Positions 13,601 to 22,936 of a DNA stretch of 64,000 nt are shown here, in pieces. The notes under the pieces were generated by a model. It saw only the letters and a program-made list of their open reading frames with translations. It was not told the origin of the DNA and did no database searches. Each line of letters begins with the position of its first letter. Position 1 is the first letter of the stretch. A program made the translations under genes and the position numbers. Source of the stretch: Halichondria panicea (taxonomy: Eukaryota > Porifera > Demospongiae > Suberitida > Halichondriidae); contig NC_087386.1 of NCBI RefSeq assembly GCF_963675165.1, positions 5,901,566 to 5,965,565 of the forward strand, in the 5' to 3' direction.

Positions 13601-15164
13601 ATACACAGAGCTATATATAGCTAGCTAGCTAGAGACAGAGCTATAGGCTTGTTGTACAGCTATTTTCTTTCAGTAGCAGTAGTATAGTAGACTTTCATCG
13701 AAGTTAGTATTAGATGGGCATGGCCTGTCCATATAGGCTATTGTCAGCCCTCACTCTCAGTTCAGACGATTGTCATCCACACTGTTGCAGGCTGTGAGTC
13801 TTTTGTTAACATAGCAAGCTAAGGGTAGCTATCAGAATGCTATCAGATGGGCTAGAAACTTTCAATCGAAATTTCTATACCGGATAGCACAAAATTTTCG
13901 TGGGTTAGCAATCCTACAAAAATTTATGTCCACAAAAATTGTTCTTTAATTATCTGCAAGCTATAACGTTGCAAAGATTAAAAGGCGTTGAGAAGGGGGG
14001 ACAGCATTGCACATTGCCAGCTATTATTACTAGCTGTTTGTTTGTTTAAAAATATTTGGATGTTTACAGGATGGTTGGACGGCATTGCACATAGCCAGTC
14101 AGAATGATCACTGTGGAGTTGTTAGAATGTTGTTGGAGGCCAAGGCTGACGTCCACATCAAGACTAATGTGAGTTAGTAATCACTATACGTATTACTAGA
14201 ATATTTTGCTGGTGAAAAACCTTTGCGAATTAACCAAGTCAGCAGAAAAATTGACCCTTTGCAATCACTATTGCGTTCTGGCGAGGATCGTGTGTATTTA
14301 CTTAGGTTTTGCGATTTTATTGTTGCGAATTGATCAGCCCTCGCAAAGTTGGCGTATGTTTGATGCATTCTAGTATATAGTACAGTAGTTAGGTATACCT
14401 TAATGTTACTACCGTATAGCGGGTAATTTTCGTGGGGCAAAAAATTCGTTATTTTCGAGGGCAAGCTAGCTGACCTCCACGAAATTTTAACGTAGGCGTG
14501 GCTTACCGGAACGTATGAATGCAGTGCAGGCAATGAGACTAAACAAATTATTTACCCCACAAAAATTACCCGCTATATGGTACATGTATGTATTATAAAC
14601 GAGTACTAATTTTAGCAAATTTGTTATTAACGCTAAATTAAGACCTCGCTAATAATTATTATTATAACACATTATGAATTTCAAAAAAGTTCTCTTGAGA
14701 GTAAGCTATAGCAAGCTAGCCCCTGTATCTGACTCAAAACTTTCCTTTCAAGCTTAAAACTGGCTGTCCTTAATCAGTGGACTGGCCGACTGGACTGGAC
14801 TGGACTTTGACCTGCTGTTGCAACACCAATTACATTTCTTTTCTCCAAGACCACAATGACAAATGATCTGACCATTTTGACAAATAATTATTGTGCTAAT
14901 GAATTTTCTGCCAAAATTAGTACTCTTAAAAATCTGATACGCTAAAATTACTACTGTCTATTTATTAGTAACCTTAATTAAGGTAACAATTATTCACCAC
15001 CATGGCAACAGTGTTCTACTGGTTATGTATTGCTGTCCACTGTTAAAATTCCTTATTTCCCTTCATCACTAACTGCTCACATACCCACTATACAGGACGG
15101 ACGTACTGCCTATGATGTGGCTAGTCATTATGGACACACTCAAGTGTGTGAACTACTACACTGA
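4624..15164 (+). CDS. Kinase-ankyrin repeat protein, copy A (615 aa predicted)
   Basis: Exons: 4624-5135, 5259-5646, 5830-5916, 5978-6076, 6144-6242, 7410-7508, 10179-10277, 12130-12228, 12960-13058, 13127-13225, 14070-14168, 15096-15164. All joins keep frame and give 615 aa. Residues 1-300 are a protein kinase: GHGAYG loop, IAKK lysine, catalytic [11 protein letters not shown] in place of DFG, and MPPE. The HRDLTAPN loop resembles tyrosine-kinase and TKL enzymes. The rest is about ten ankyrin repeats, mostly one per 99-nt phase-0 exon (e.g. [22 protein letters not shown]), ending ...VCELLH. No signal peptide or membrane segment is seen, so it is presumably cytoplasmic. Introns hold several transposons. 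Probable role is intracellular signalling; the substrate is unknown. Confidence 0.85.
6269..6804. mobile_element. Non-autonomous DNA transposon with 9-bp target duplication (copy A)
   Basis: The ends are inverted (AGCCTCGATTCCAGGCC at the left, GGCCTGGAATCTAGGCT near the right) and flanked by TACACACAT at 6260-6268 and 6805-6813. The same intron position after other copies of this ankyrin exon (for example near 13242) has a single TACACACAT and no insert, which defines the insertion. There is no transposase ORF. A 9-bp duplication is typical of Mutator-like elements; family membership is inference. Confidence 0.75.
7085..7310. repeat. Nested fold-back insertion in an ankyrin intron
   Basis: A perfect 15-bp hairpin (7085-7099 with 7109-7123) is followed by a perfect 55-bp inverted repeat (7126-7180 with 7252-7306). 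A further direct copy of most of the arm lies at about 7197-7250. The flanking phrase TCGTACCTCCTCTGC occurs on both sides; paralogous introns near 25050, 25610 and 26160 have it once with no insert. Confidence 0.85.
7752..8588 (+). mobile_element. PIF/Harbinger-like non-autonomous element, copy 1
   Basis: 837 bp flanked by TAA (7749-7751 and 8589-8591). The tandemly duplicated intron at 10471-10480 has the uninterrupted site GTATAATTATAG. One end carries CTAGTGTTCAAGC, the other the palindrome GCCTCGAGGC. The reverse complement of this element forms the insertion at 28486-29255. A TWA target is characteristic of PIF/Harbinger. No coding frame is visible, and the two ends are not good inverted copies of each other, so the superfamily is tentative. 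Confidence 0.7.
9081..9116 (+). pseudogene. Truncated ankyrin exon relic
   Basis: After an acceptor-like TATAACACAG, the sequence reads [11 protein letters not shown] and then stops at TAA. It matches the start of the intact ankyrin exon at 12960-13058 and then diverges into intron repeat. It is probably a dead exon left by internal tandem duplication. Confidence 0.6.
10964..10999 (+). pseudogene. Second truncated ankyrin exon relic
   Basis: Same structure as the relic at 9081-9116 ([11 protein letters not shown], stop). It lies in the second copy of an internal unit of roughly 2.8 kb that also duplicates the ankyrin exons at 7410 and 10179. Confidence 0.6.
12304..12875. mobile_element. Diverged copy of the TAGCCTCGA...TCGAGGCTA element
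   Basis: The ends read AGTCTCGTTCCTAGGCCGC and CGGCCTGGGAACGAGGCT in inverted orientation. They are flanked by ACCTCCGTGT and ACCTCTGTGT, an imperfect ~9-10 bp duplication that agrees with the 9-bp duplication of the better copies. No ORF is convincing. The left boundary is uncertain by a few bases. Confidence 0.5.
13490..13870. repeat. Interspersed repeat with copies at 26.7, 57.4 and 61.8 kb
   Basis: A block including GACTGCTTGCGCATG and CTAGCTAGCTAGAGACAGAG recurs at about 26680-27060 in the same orientation. Parts recur in reverse orientation at about 57400-57570 (SMYD intron) and 61780-61920. It is dispersed in unrelated genes, so it is a mobile-type repeat and not part of the kinase gene. 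Boundaries are approximate. Confidence 0.6.
14412..14580. mobile_element. MITE, CCGTATAGCGGG family
   Basis: Terminal inverted repeats CCGTATAGCGGG...CCCGCTATATGG are flanked by TA at 14410-14411 and 14581-14582. Length is 169 bp. TA targets with short inverted ends fit a Tc1/mariner-type MITE (inference). Confidence 0.8.
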
Positions 15165-15623
15165 CTCAGTACCTTATTAACTGTACTGTTACCATGGCAG
15201 CTAGCCTCTGATAGATACGTAGATTGCTTTACACTACATCATTTTGTCTTTTTTGTCTACAGTTTCACCATATTTTATTACAGTTACATTTGAATTTTCT
15301 TTGATCATGTAAAACTTGAAATTTGGTCAATAATGGGAGCGATGTGCAAAATTAATAGATTGTGTTCGATTAAAAAGTTTGTCTGCTAGCTATAGCTATA
15401 AGTGTTTGATTCTCAATCACATCTTGAGGTAGCTATAGGAATCTGCAATGTCTCCACTTGTAGTAGATAAGAGATGACAGCATGATGATCACATGACACA
15501 GCTGTAGAGGAAATATACAATAATCAAAAAGAGAAAATAATTATTACCACGAATAATTTAAATCTAATTCATCAACCAGCTCAACTTCTATAGCTATAGG
15601 GTATGTTTCTTCGATCACTATCA
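15165..15623. other. 3' flank of kinase-ankyrin gene A
   Basis: About 460 bp of AT-rich sequence after the stop codon. I see no ORF, structured RNA or repeat with clear ends. A 3' UTR and poly(A) site are expected here but cannot be fixed. Confidence 0.4.
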
Positions 15624-15895
15624 TTAATGCAAATACAAGATCTCACAGGTTACCATAGATACACAGCCAAACTGACTTCCCTCACTATTCCGTAGAGGGG
15701 ACTCAAACAAAGATCTACAAACAGACAGCTAGCTTCAACATGTATTAACACACAAGCACCCTCTGTAAAGAAATACTCCATCTCTCACCATAATGAAGAG
15801 GTGTCTGATTGTCTGTGTCCTCAATATTAACATCTGCTCCCCTCTTCACAAGTAGTTTCACCATGTTCAGGTTGCCACGGTCACAGGCCCAGTGA
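15624..15895 (-). pseudogene. Third ACBD6-like fragment, cut by the minisatellite
   Basis: Matches the block around 2385-2660, including the ankyrin exon from its donor at 15789. The match stops abruptly inside the codons for HWACD at 15895, where the minisatellite unit (GGAGACAACACGC) begins. This is a direct junction of the segmental duplication. Confidence 0.85.
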
Positions 15896-18889
15896 AGGGA
15901 GACAACACGCACACTAGTGCAGTATAGGGGGGGTGGTCCACTGTGTGGGGGGAGACAACACGCACACTAGTGCAGTATAGGGGGGTGGTCCACTGTGTGG
16001 GGGGAGACAACACGCACACTAGGTCCACTGTGTGGGGGGAGACAACACGCACACTAGTGCAGTATAGGGGGGTGGTCCACTGTGTGGGGGGAGACAAAAC
16101 GCACACTAGTGCAGTATAGGGGGGTGGTCAACTGTGTGGGGGGAGACAACACGCACACTAGTGCAGTATAGGGGGGTGGTCCACTGTGTGGGGGAGACAA
16201 CACGCACACTAGTGCAGTATAGGGGGGGTGGTCCACTGTGTGGGGGGAGACAACACGCACACTAGTGCAGTATAGGGGGGTGGTCCACTGTGTGGGGGGA
16301 GACAACACGCACACTAGTGCAGTATAGGGGGGGTGGTCCAATGTGTGGGGGGAGACAATACGCACACTAATGCAGTATAGGGGGGTGGTCCACTGTGTGG
16401 GGGGAGACAACACGCACACTAATGCAGTACAGGGGGGGGTGGTCCACTGTGTGGGGGGAGACAACACGCACACTAGTGCAGTATAGGGGGAGTGGTCCAC
16501 TGTGTGGGGGGAGACAACACGCACACTAGTGCAGTATAGGGGGGTGGTCCACTGTGTGGGGGAGACAACACGCACACTAGTGCAGTATAGGGGGGTGGTC
16601 CACTGTGTGGGGGGAGACAACACGCACACTAGTGCAGTATAGGGGGGTGGTCCACTGTGTGGGGGAGACAACACGCACACTAATGCTGTATAGGGGGGTG
16701 GTCCACTGTGTGGGGGGAGACAACACGCACACTAGTGCAGTATAGGGGGGTGGTCCACTGTGTGGGGGGAGACAACACGCACACTAGTGCAGTATAGGGG
16801 GGGGTGGTCCACTGTGTGGGGGGAGACAACACGCACACTAGTGCAGTATAGGGGGGTGGTCCACTGTGTGGGGGGAGACAATACGCACACTAGTGCAGTA
16901 TAGGGGGGTGGTCCACTGTGTGGGGGGAGACAACACGCACACTAGTGCAGTATAGGGGGGTGGTCCACTGTGTGGGGGGAGACAACACGCACACTAGTGC
17001 AGTATAGGGGGGGTGGTCCACTGTGTGGGGGAGACAACATGCACACTAGTGCTGTATAGGGGGGTGGTCCACTGTGTGGGGGGAGACAACACGCACACTA
17101 GTGCAGTATAGGGGGGTGGTCCACTGTGTGGGGGGAGACAACACGCACACTAGTGCAGTATAGGGGGGTGGTCCACTGTGTGGGGGGAGACAACACGCAC
17201 ACTAGTGCAGTATAGGGGGGTGGTCCACTGTGTGGGGGAGACAACACGCACACTAGTGCAGTATAGGGGGGGGTGGTCCACTGTGTGGGGGGAGACAACA
17301 CGCACACTAGTGCAGTATAGGGGGGTGGTCCACTGTGTGGGGGGAGACAACACGCACACTAGTGCAGTATAGGGGGGTGGTCCACTGTGTGGGGGGAGAC
17401 AACCCGCACACTAGTGCAGTATAGGGGGGTGGTCCACTGTGTGGGGGGAGACAACACGCACACTAGTGCAGTATAGGGGGGTGGTCCACTGTGTGGGGGG
17501 AGACAACCCGCACACTAGGTCCACTGTGTGGGGGGAGACAACACGCACACTAGTGCAGTATAGGGGGGTGGTCCACTGTGTGGGGGGAGACAACACGCAC
17601 ACTAGTGCAGTATAGGGGGGTGGTCCAGTGTGTGGGGGGAGACAAAACGCACACTAGTGCAGTATAGGGGGGTGGTCCAGTGTGTGGGGGGAGACAACAC
17701 GCACACTAGTGCAGTATAGGGGGGTGGTCCACTGTGTGGGGGGAAACAACATGCACACTAAGTCCACTGTGTGGGGGGAGACAACACGCACACTAGTGCA
17801 GTATAGGGGGGGTGGTCCACTGTGTGGGGGGAGACAATACGCACACTAATGCAGTACAGGGGGTGGTCCACTGTGTGGGGGGAGACAACACGCACACTAA
17901 TGCAGTACAAGGGGGTGGTCCACTGTGTGGGGGGAGACAACACGCACACTAATGCAGTACAGGGGGTGGTCCACTGTGTTGGGGGAGACAACACGCACAC
18001 TAGTGCAGTATAGGGGGAGTGGTCCACTGTGTGGGGGGAGACAACACGCACACTAGTGCAGTATAGGGAGGTGGTCCTCTGTGTGGGGGGAGACAACACG
18101 CACACTAATGCAGTATAGGGGGGTGGTCCACTGTGTGGGGGGAGACAACACGCACACTAATGCAGTATAGGGGGGTGGTCCACTGTGTGGGGGGAGACAA
18201 CACACACACTAATGCAGTACAGGGAGGTGGTCCACTGTGTGAGGGGAGACAACACACACACTAATGCAGTACAGGGGGGTGGTCCACTGTGTGGGGGGAG
18301 ACAACACACACACTAATGCAGTACAGGGGGGTGGTCCACTGTGTGGGGGGAGACAACACACACACTAATGCAGTACAGGGGGGTGGTCCACTGTGTGGGG
18401 GGAGACAACACACACACTAATGCAGTATAGGGGGGTGGTCCACTGTGTGGGGGGAGACAACACACACACTAATGCAGTACAGGGGGGTGGTCCACTGTGT
18501 GGGAGGAGACAACACACACACTAATGCAGTACAGGGGGGTGGTCCACTGTGTGGGAGGAGACAACACACACACTAATGCAGTACAGGGGGGTGGTCCACT
18601 GTGTGGGAGGAGACAACACACACACTAATGCAGTACAGGGGGGTGGTCCACTGTGTGGGGGGAGACAACACACACACTAATGCAGTATAGGGGGGGTGGT
18701 CCACTGTGTGGGAGGAGACAACACACACACTAATGCAGTATAGGGGGGTGGTCCACTGTGTGGGAGGAGACAACACACACACTAATGCAGTATAGGGGGG
18801 TGGTCCACTGTGTGGGAGGAGACAACACACACACTAATGCAGTATAGGGGGGTGGTCCACTGTGTGGGAGGAGACAATACACACACTAA
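15896..18889. repeat. 52-bp minisatellite array 2
   Basis: About 57 copies of the array 1 unit. Left and central units mostly read CACGCACACTAGTGCAG. Right-hand units read CACACACACTAATGCAG, many with GTGGGAGGAG. Three units (near 16022, 17518 and 17760) are shortened by internal deletions. The right end joins the same sequence as array 1. Confidence 0.97.
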
Positions 18890-19079
18890 TGGATACACAG
18901 TCAAGGATGTTGTGGGAACACTATTAAAAGAGCCCCTCTATTATGACCTGCACTAATTATACCCGCCCACACACATTGTTCACAGCAACAATGGAGCTAC
19001 ATCAGCACACACTGAGATGGCTACTGGCTATACTAACAAAGAGCAGATGACACCGCAGCCTTAAGGGGGAGAGGCTTAC

Positions 19080-19415
19080 CAAGGTTCTCCAGCTTAAAGT
19101 GGAGGAAGTCCTGAGCAGCGTGGTCCAGGCTCTCATAGTCCTCTGGTTTGACCATGAACCCCAACACCTCGGTGTTCAGAATGTGCATAGGCAGATCTAC
19201 AGTGGAGGGAAGGGGACAATTCAAACTTGTTCTATGTACATACATGTACCATAATAAAGTGCACAGGTCAGCAAATAATGTATTCAGTGCAAGCCTCGTA
19301 CATATAGACAAGTTATCCCCTCCCTATGGACTGTACACGCACTGACTTACCTTTGCTGATCCATCAGAATCCGTAGTGTCCTGTTGTTCACCAGAAAGTT
19401 GTCACAGTCTAGCCG
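19080..19415 (-). CDS. Two putative exons of an unrecognised gene (copy A')
   Basis: Counterpart of 1386-1723: blocks 19351-19415 and 19080-19196. The 117-nt block stays open, with replacements such as HTAQDFLNIKLDNLG to HAAQDFLHFKLENLG. As in copy A, the phase between the blocks does not work, so function is doubtful. I do not recognise it. Confidence 0.3.
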
Positions 19416-19987
19416 CTGGATAAACAACAATTGTATAGTTAATCTGAGCTAGATACTGTGGATACCAAAATTGCAATAACTAAAACTGTATCTACTACTG
19501 TCTTGGGCATACTAACAGTGGTTGAAATAAAGAGGTGGCCTGTTAACACAGGTCCAAACACATGCTATGGAGACCCTGGGGCCCATTAACCTGGCTGTAT
19601 TATAGAGGGTGACCTGCTTACAGGGTGACCACTATAGACAGGTTTCACTGTATCATAATGGCACAGTGCATCCAGCTTAGAGAGTAGATTACCACAAATT
19701 TGTGAGTAGCTGTACTTAAATGTAAATCTCGGAACCTTTCTAAGAAATTGTGCTGATACCAATGTGTAGGTGAATGACCAAGCTACAACATACTCAAAAA
19801 TGTTTCCATGGAAACATAAGGTGGTGGGTTTGTGGTGATTAATAGAACAACAACAAATTGTTATAGTGGTTGATAAAGCGGCATTGGTTTGTGGTTTGCA
19901 GCTGCTGATATCATCAAAACAGTAGAAAATAGTAATTATGTAGCTTTTCAGTGTTATCTCAACAATGGGATATAGGATGTCTTGGTA

Positions 19988-20614
19988 CAGTGAATTGCAG
20001 TGCACTTGCAACAGAAAATTGCCAAACAGCAAAACCACCAGATATGAATTTCATTACCAATAATAATTCTAAGCTCAGCTTGTACTTTTATTACAATAGC
20101 AGAATCTCATTGAACAACTGCTTATTCCTAAAGGTGTACAGGTATGAGCAAATTGAATGTACAAGCTGGGCCCGGGGGAATTCAAAAGCCCAAAAAGGTG
20201 CTCAGTCATACACCTCCATGAGATATAATCTCAGGGCACTCCTATTAGTATCACTCATAGATACCTACAGAATGGCTACTTTGATATAGCATTCTTGAAA
20301 AGCCTTGAACATAGAAATACATGAAATACATTTCAAGAATGCTTGACTGACTGACTATACAGTGTACAAATGTCATGCATGTTAAATCGTTCTTGGGGGG
20401 GAGGGGGCATGCCTAGAGAGGTTCAATGGGTGTGTTTGCTGAAAAGTGGTTGTCATTTCAGTTGGCTCTATGCTTTCTACCTGTAATAAAGTCAAAATAC
20501 TCTTGGAAAAGTTCAGAGTAACTCCAAAAAACTGATAATGATATTCATAATAATTTATCTGATTGTGGTTTTGCTGTTTGGAAATTTTCTGTGCAAGTGC
20601 ACTGCAATCCACTG
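19988..20614. mobile_element. Tc1/mariner-type MITE in copy A' only
   Basis: 627 bp with ~50-bp terminal inverted repeats starting CAGTG(A/G)ATTGCAGTGCAC, flanked by TA at 19986-19987 and 20615-20616. The paralogous position in copy A (2295-2296) has a single TA (TTGGTATCAAA) and no insert. The insertion therefore follows the duplication, barring precise excision from copy A. The interior has no transposase frame. Confidence 0.92.
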
Positions 20615-20873
20615 TATCAAAATGTAGCCCATTTATCTGTTAACTTACTACAGAAATTTAAAAGCTAAGCTATTAATTTGTCAGAAGTTATTACTCTATT
20701 AATGCAAATAGAAAAAGATCTCCAAGGTTACCATAGATACACAGCCAAACTGACTTCCCTCACTATTCAGTAGAGGGAGCATTGGACTCAAACAAAGATC
20801 TACAAACAGACAGCTAGCTTCAACATGTATTAACACACAAGCACCCTCTGTAAAGGAATACTCCATCTCTCAC

Positions 20874-21335
20874 CATAATGAAGAGGTGTCTGTGTCCTCA
20901 ATATTAACATCTGCTCCCCTCTTCACAAGTAGTTTCACCGTGTTCAGGTTGCCACGGTCACAGGCCCAGTGAAGAAGACCCATCCCCTGTATCATGAAAT
21001 GCATCTCTATAATTATACATGTGCAAATATGTGTACAGCATTCTACAATTAGCATTAGTCTCAAACATTAAACACGCTCAGTTAGTTCAAATTATACAGC
21101 AATTTTCTTATAATTGGAGAGTCTTTTCAGAATGTGTATATCAACTATATAACTATTTTGGCACATAATTACAGGAATGAACTATATTATAACATTATTA
21201 ACCTGTCTACTCTACTCACCTCTTGGTCAGTTTGATTGACATTGGTGTCAGAGAGTAGAGATCGTAATTTCTTTTCGTTCTCCTCCTTACACCAGTCGAA
21301 CATTGTCTTCTTGTCGTCAGTTAGTGCCTCCTCTG
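20874..21335 (-). pseudogene. ACBD6-like ankyrin gene fragment (copy A')
   Basis: Same two exons as copy A (20874-20986; 21220 to about 21335). The ankyrin exon has lost 8 bp (one unit of a GTCTGATTGTCT-like repeat), so the frame breaks after VNIEDTD. Copy A and the fragment at 15.8 kb keep those bases, so this copy decayed independently. Confidence 0.6.
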
Positions 21336-21368
21336 TGTCTCATCCAGCCAGAGTGCTTCCCTGCATGA

Positions 21369-22403
21369 CCAGAGTCCCCACAATGGCAGCCATTCCAGCA
21401 CGCCCCTCGTTACCAGGCACCTCAACACCGTACACCACCACATCCGTCAACTTCAACACAGTAGCAATACGAGTCTCAACCTCTGCCGTGGATACGTTCT
21501 CCCCCTTCCAACGAAACGTGTCCCCAGATCGATCACACAAATACACCCAACCTTCCTCGTCAATGCGCATTATGTCTCCAGTTCTGAAAAAAGCATCTCC
21601 TGCTCTGAAACAATTCCTAAGAATTTTTTGCCGAGTTCTCTTTGTTTCGATATCCGTAGAAGGGAGAGACTTTAGTAATCTCACAAACAGTTTCACCAGG
21701 TTCGCTCACACCACACTCGACACAAAAATCATTCTCATCTCTTAGGTAATCACTAGTCTCCGGATGAAGCTTCAAGATAGTGACGTTTTGAAGGGATGGT
21801 ACAAACAGTGGGAGAGCTCCAACAGATCCTGGCTTGTTGTCAATGTTGATGATACCAAAGTTGCCCTCAGTGGAGGTATAAAACTCGATAATGTGATCCA
21901 CTTCAAATCGTTTCTGGAACTCCAGCCACAGCTCTTTTCTGAGTCCTGCAGTGATGATTAGACGCACTTTGTGTTGTGTGTCAGTGGGTTGAGCCAACAC
22001 GTAGCGATTCAACTCCCCAATCGTGCACACCATCTGCACAGTGGGGGAGTAAGTGGATATAAATGAAGTGATGTCACCCGTACACAGTGATACATAGCTC
22101 AAGTTGTGTAGTGAAAGCAAAGGCAAGAATAGATGAAAGCATAACAACACGTACTGTCTATCTAAGACATTAATGTAGCCCCAGTCAATTAGCCAACTCA
22201 CAGTGCAGTTGTACTTTGCACTATCGGTCCAAAAGTGTTTGGCAGAGAACTTTTTCCTAACGACGAGAGTGGCTCCTGTGTAGATCATAGGCCCTCCACC
22301 GTGTGCGAGGCCGTGGGAATGGTAGAGGGGCAGGACAGAGTATATACAGTCACTGTCAGTCACTCCTCCGGCAATCCCAAAGACAGTAGGAGAACGAAAC
22401 AAT
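21369..22403 (-). pseudogene. FATP/SLC27A pseudogene, truncated (copy A')
   Basis: Exon 4 equivalent 22202-22403 and exon 5 equivalent 22033 down to about 21369. It is better preserved than copy A: the frame is open from FRSPTVFGIAGG through NVTILKLHPETSDYL, but a shortened T run near 21628 shifts it. The conserved YGSTEGN motif reads YTSTEGN. Exons 1-3 and the C-terminus are missing, as in copy A, so the truncation preceded the duplication. Confidence 0.88.
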
Positions 22404-22936
22404 CTGTGAGAGAGAGGGACGGGATTAGTACACTCTGATACTCAAGGTGTGTGTGTGAGGTATCTAGTGGTGGGGTAGCTGAGATAATAAGGTGCAATTC
22501 TGTACACAATAATAACAGACTGAAATGATAAAATCCACAGATATATGCAGCTAGCTAGCTAGATGGCCGTTGAAAGGTATATGACTTAGAAGATCTGACG
22601 CCTCTCAGATCCAGACACATGAGAGTAGTGACAATGATATCTTAGCCAGCTGATGGAGGTATCTATTGTAGGGTGGGAGGGTACTCACACTTACCATGAA
22701 TTGTGTTGCCTATACAGTAGGTCTTTAGATTCTCCATTCGCCATGGTCCAAGACACATCATGCAAGTCCTTGAATTTACATTATTGTATTTATGTGTCTG
22801 ATTTGGTAAAGATCATTAAGCCTCTGAAATACACCGCGGGTACTGAATACAAATTATTTGGGCATGCGCAGTAGGAGAACGTGTCATATGACCAAGGAAA
22901 CAACGAGATACTCACCTTTTTCTGCAAAACTCCAAA
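22404..22936. promoter_or_regulatory. Upstream region of kinase-ankyrin gene A'
   Basis: Counterpart of 4116-4623, conserved including GGGCATGCGCAGTAGGAG about 60 bp before the ATG. It differs near the gene by small insertions. It is the likely promoter of the kinase gene; no core element can be named. Confidence 0.35.

Noticed and set aside
15896..18889. Regular repeat array resembling CRISPR
   Set aside because: Units are contiguous with no unique spacers, and the genome is eukaryotic.
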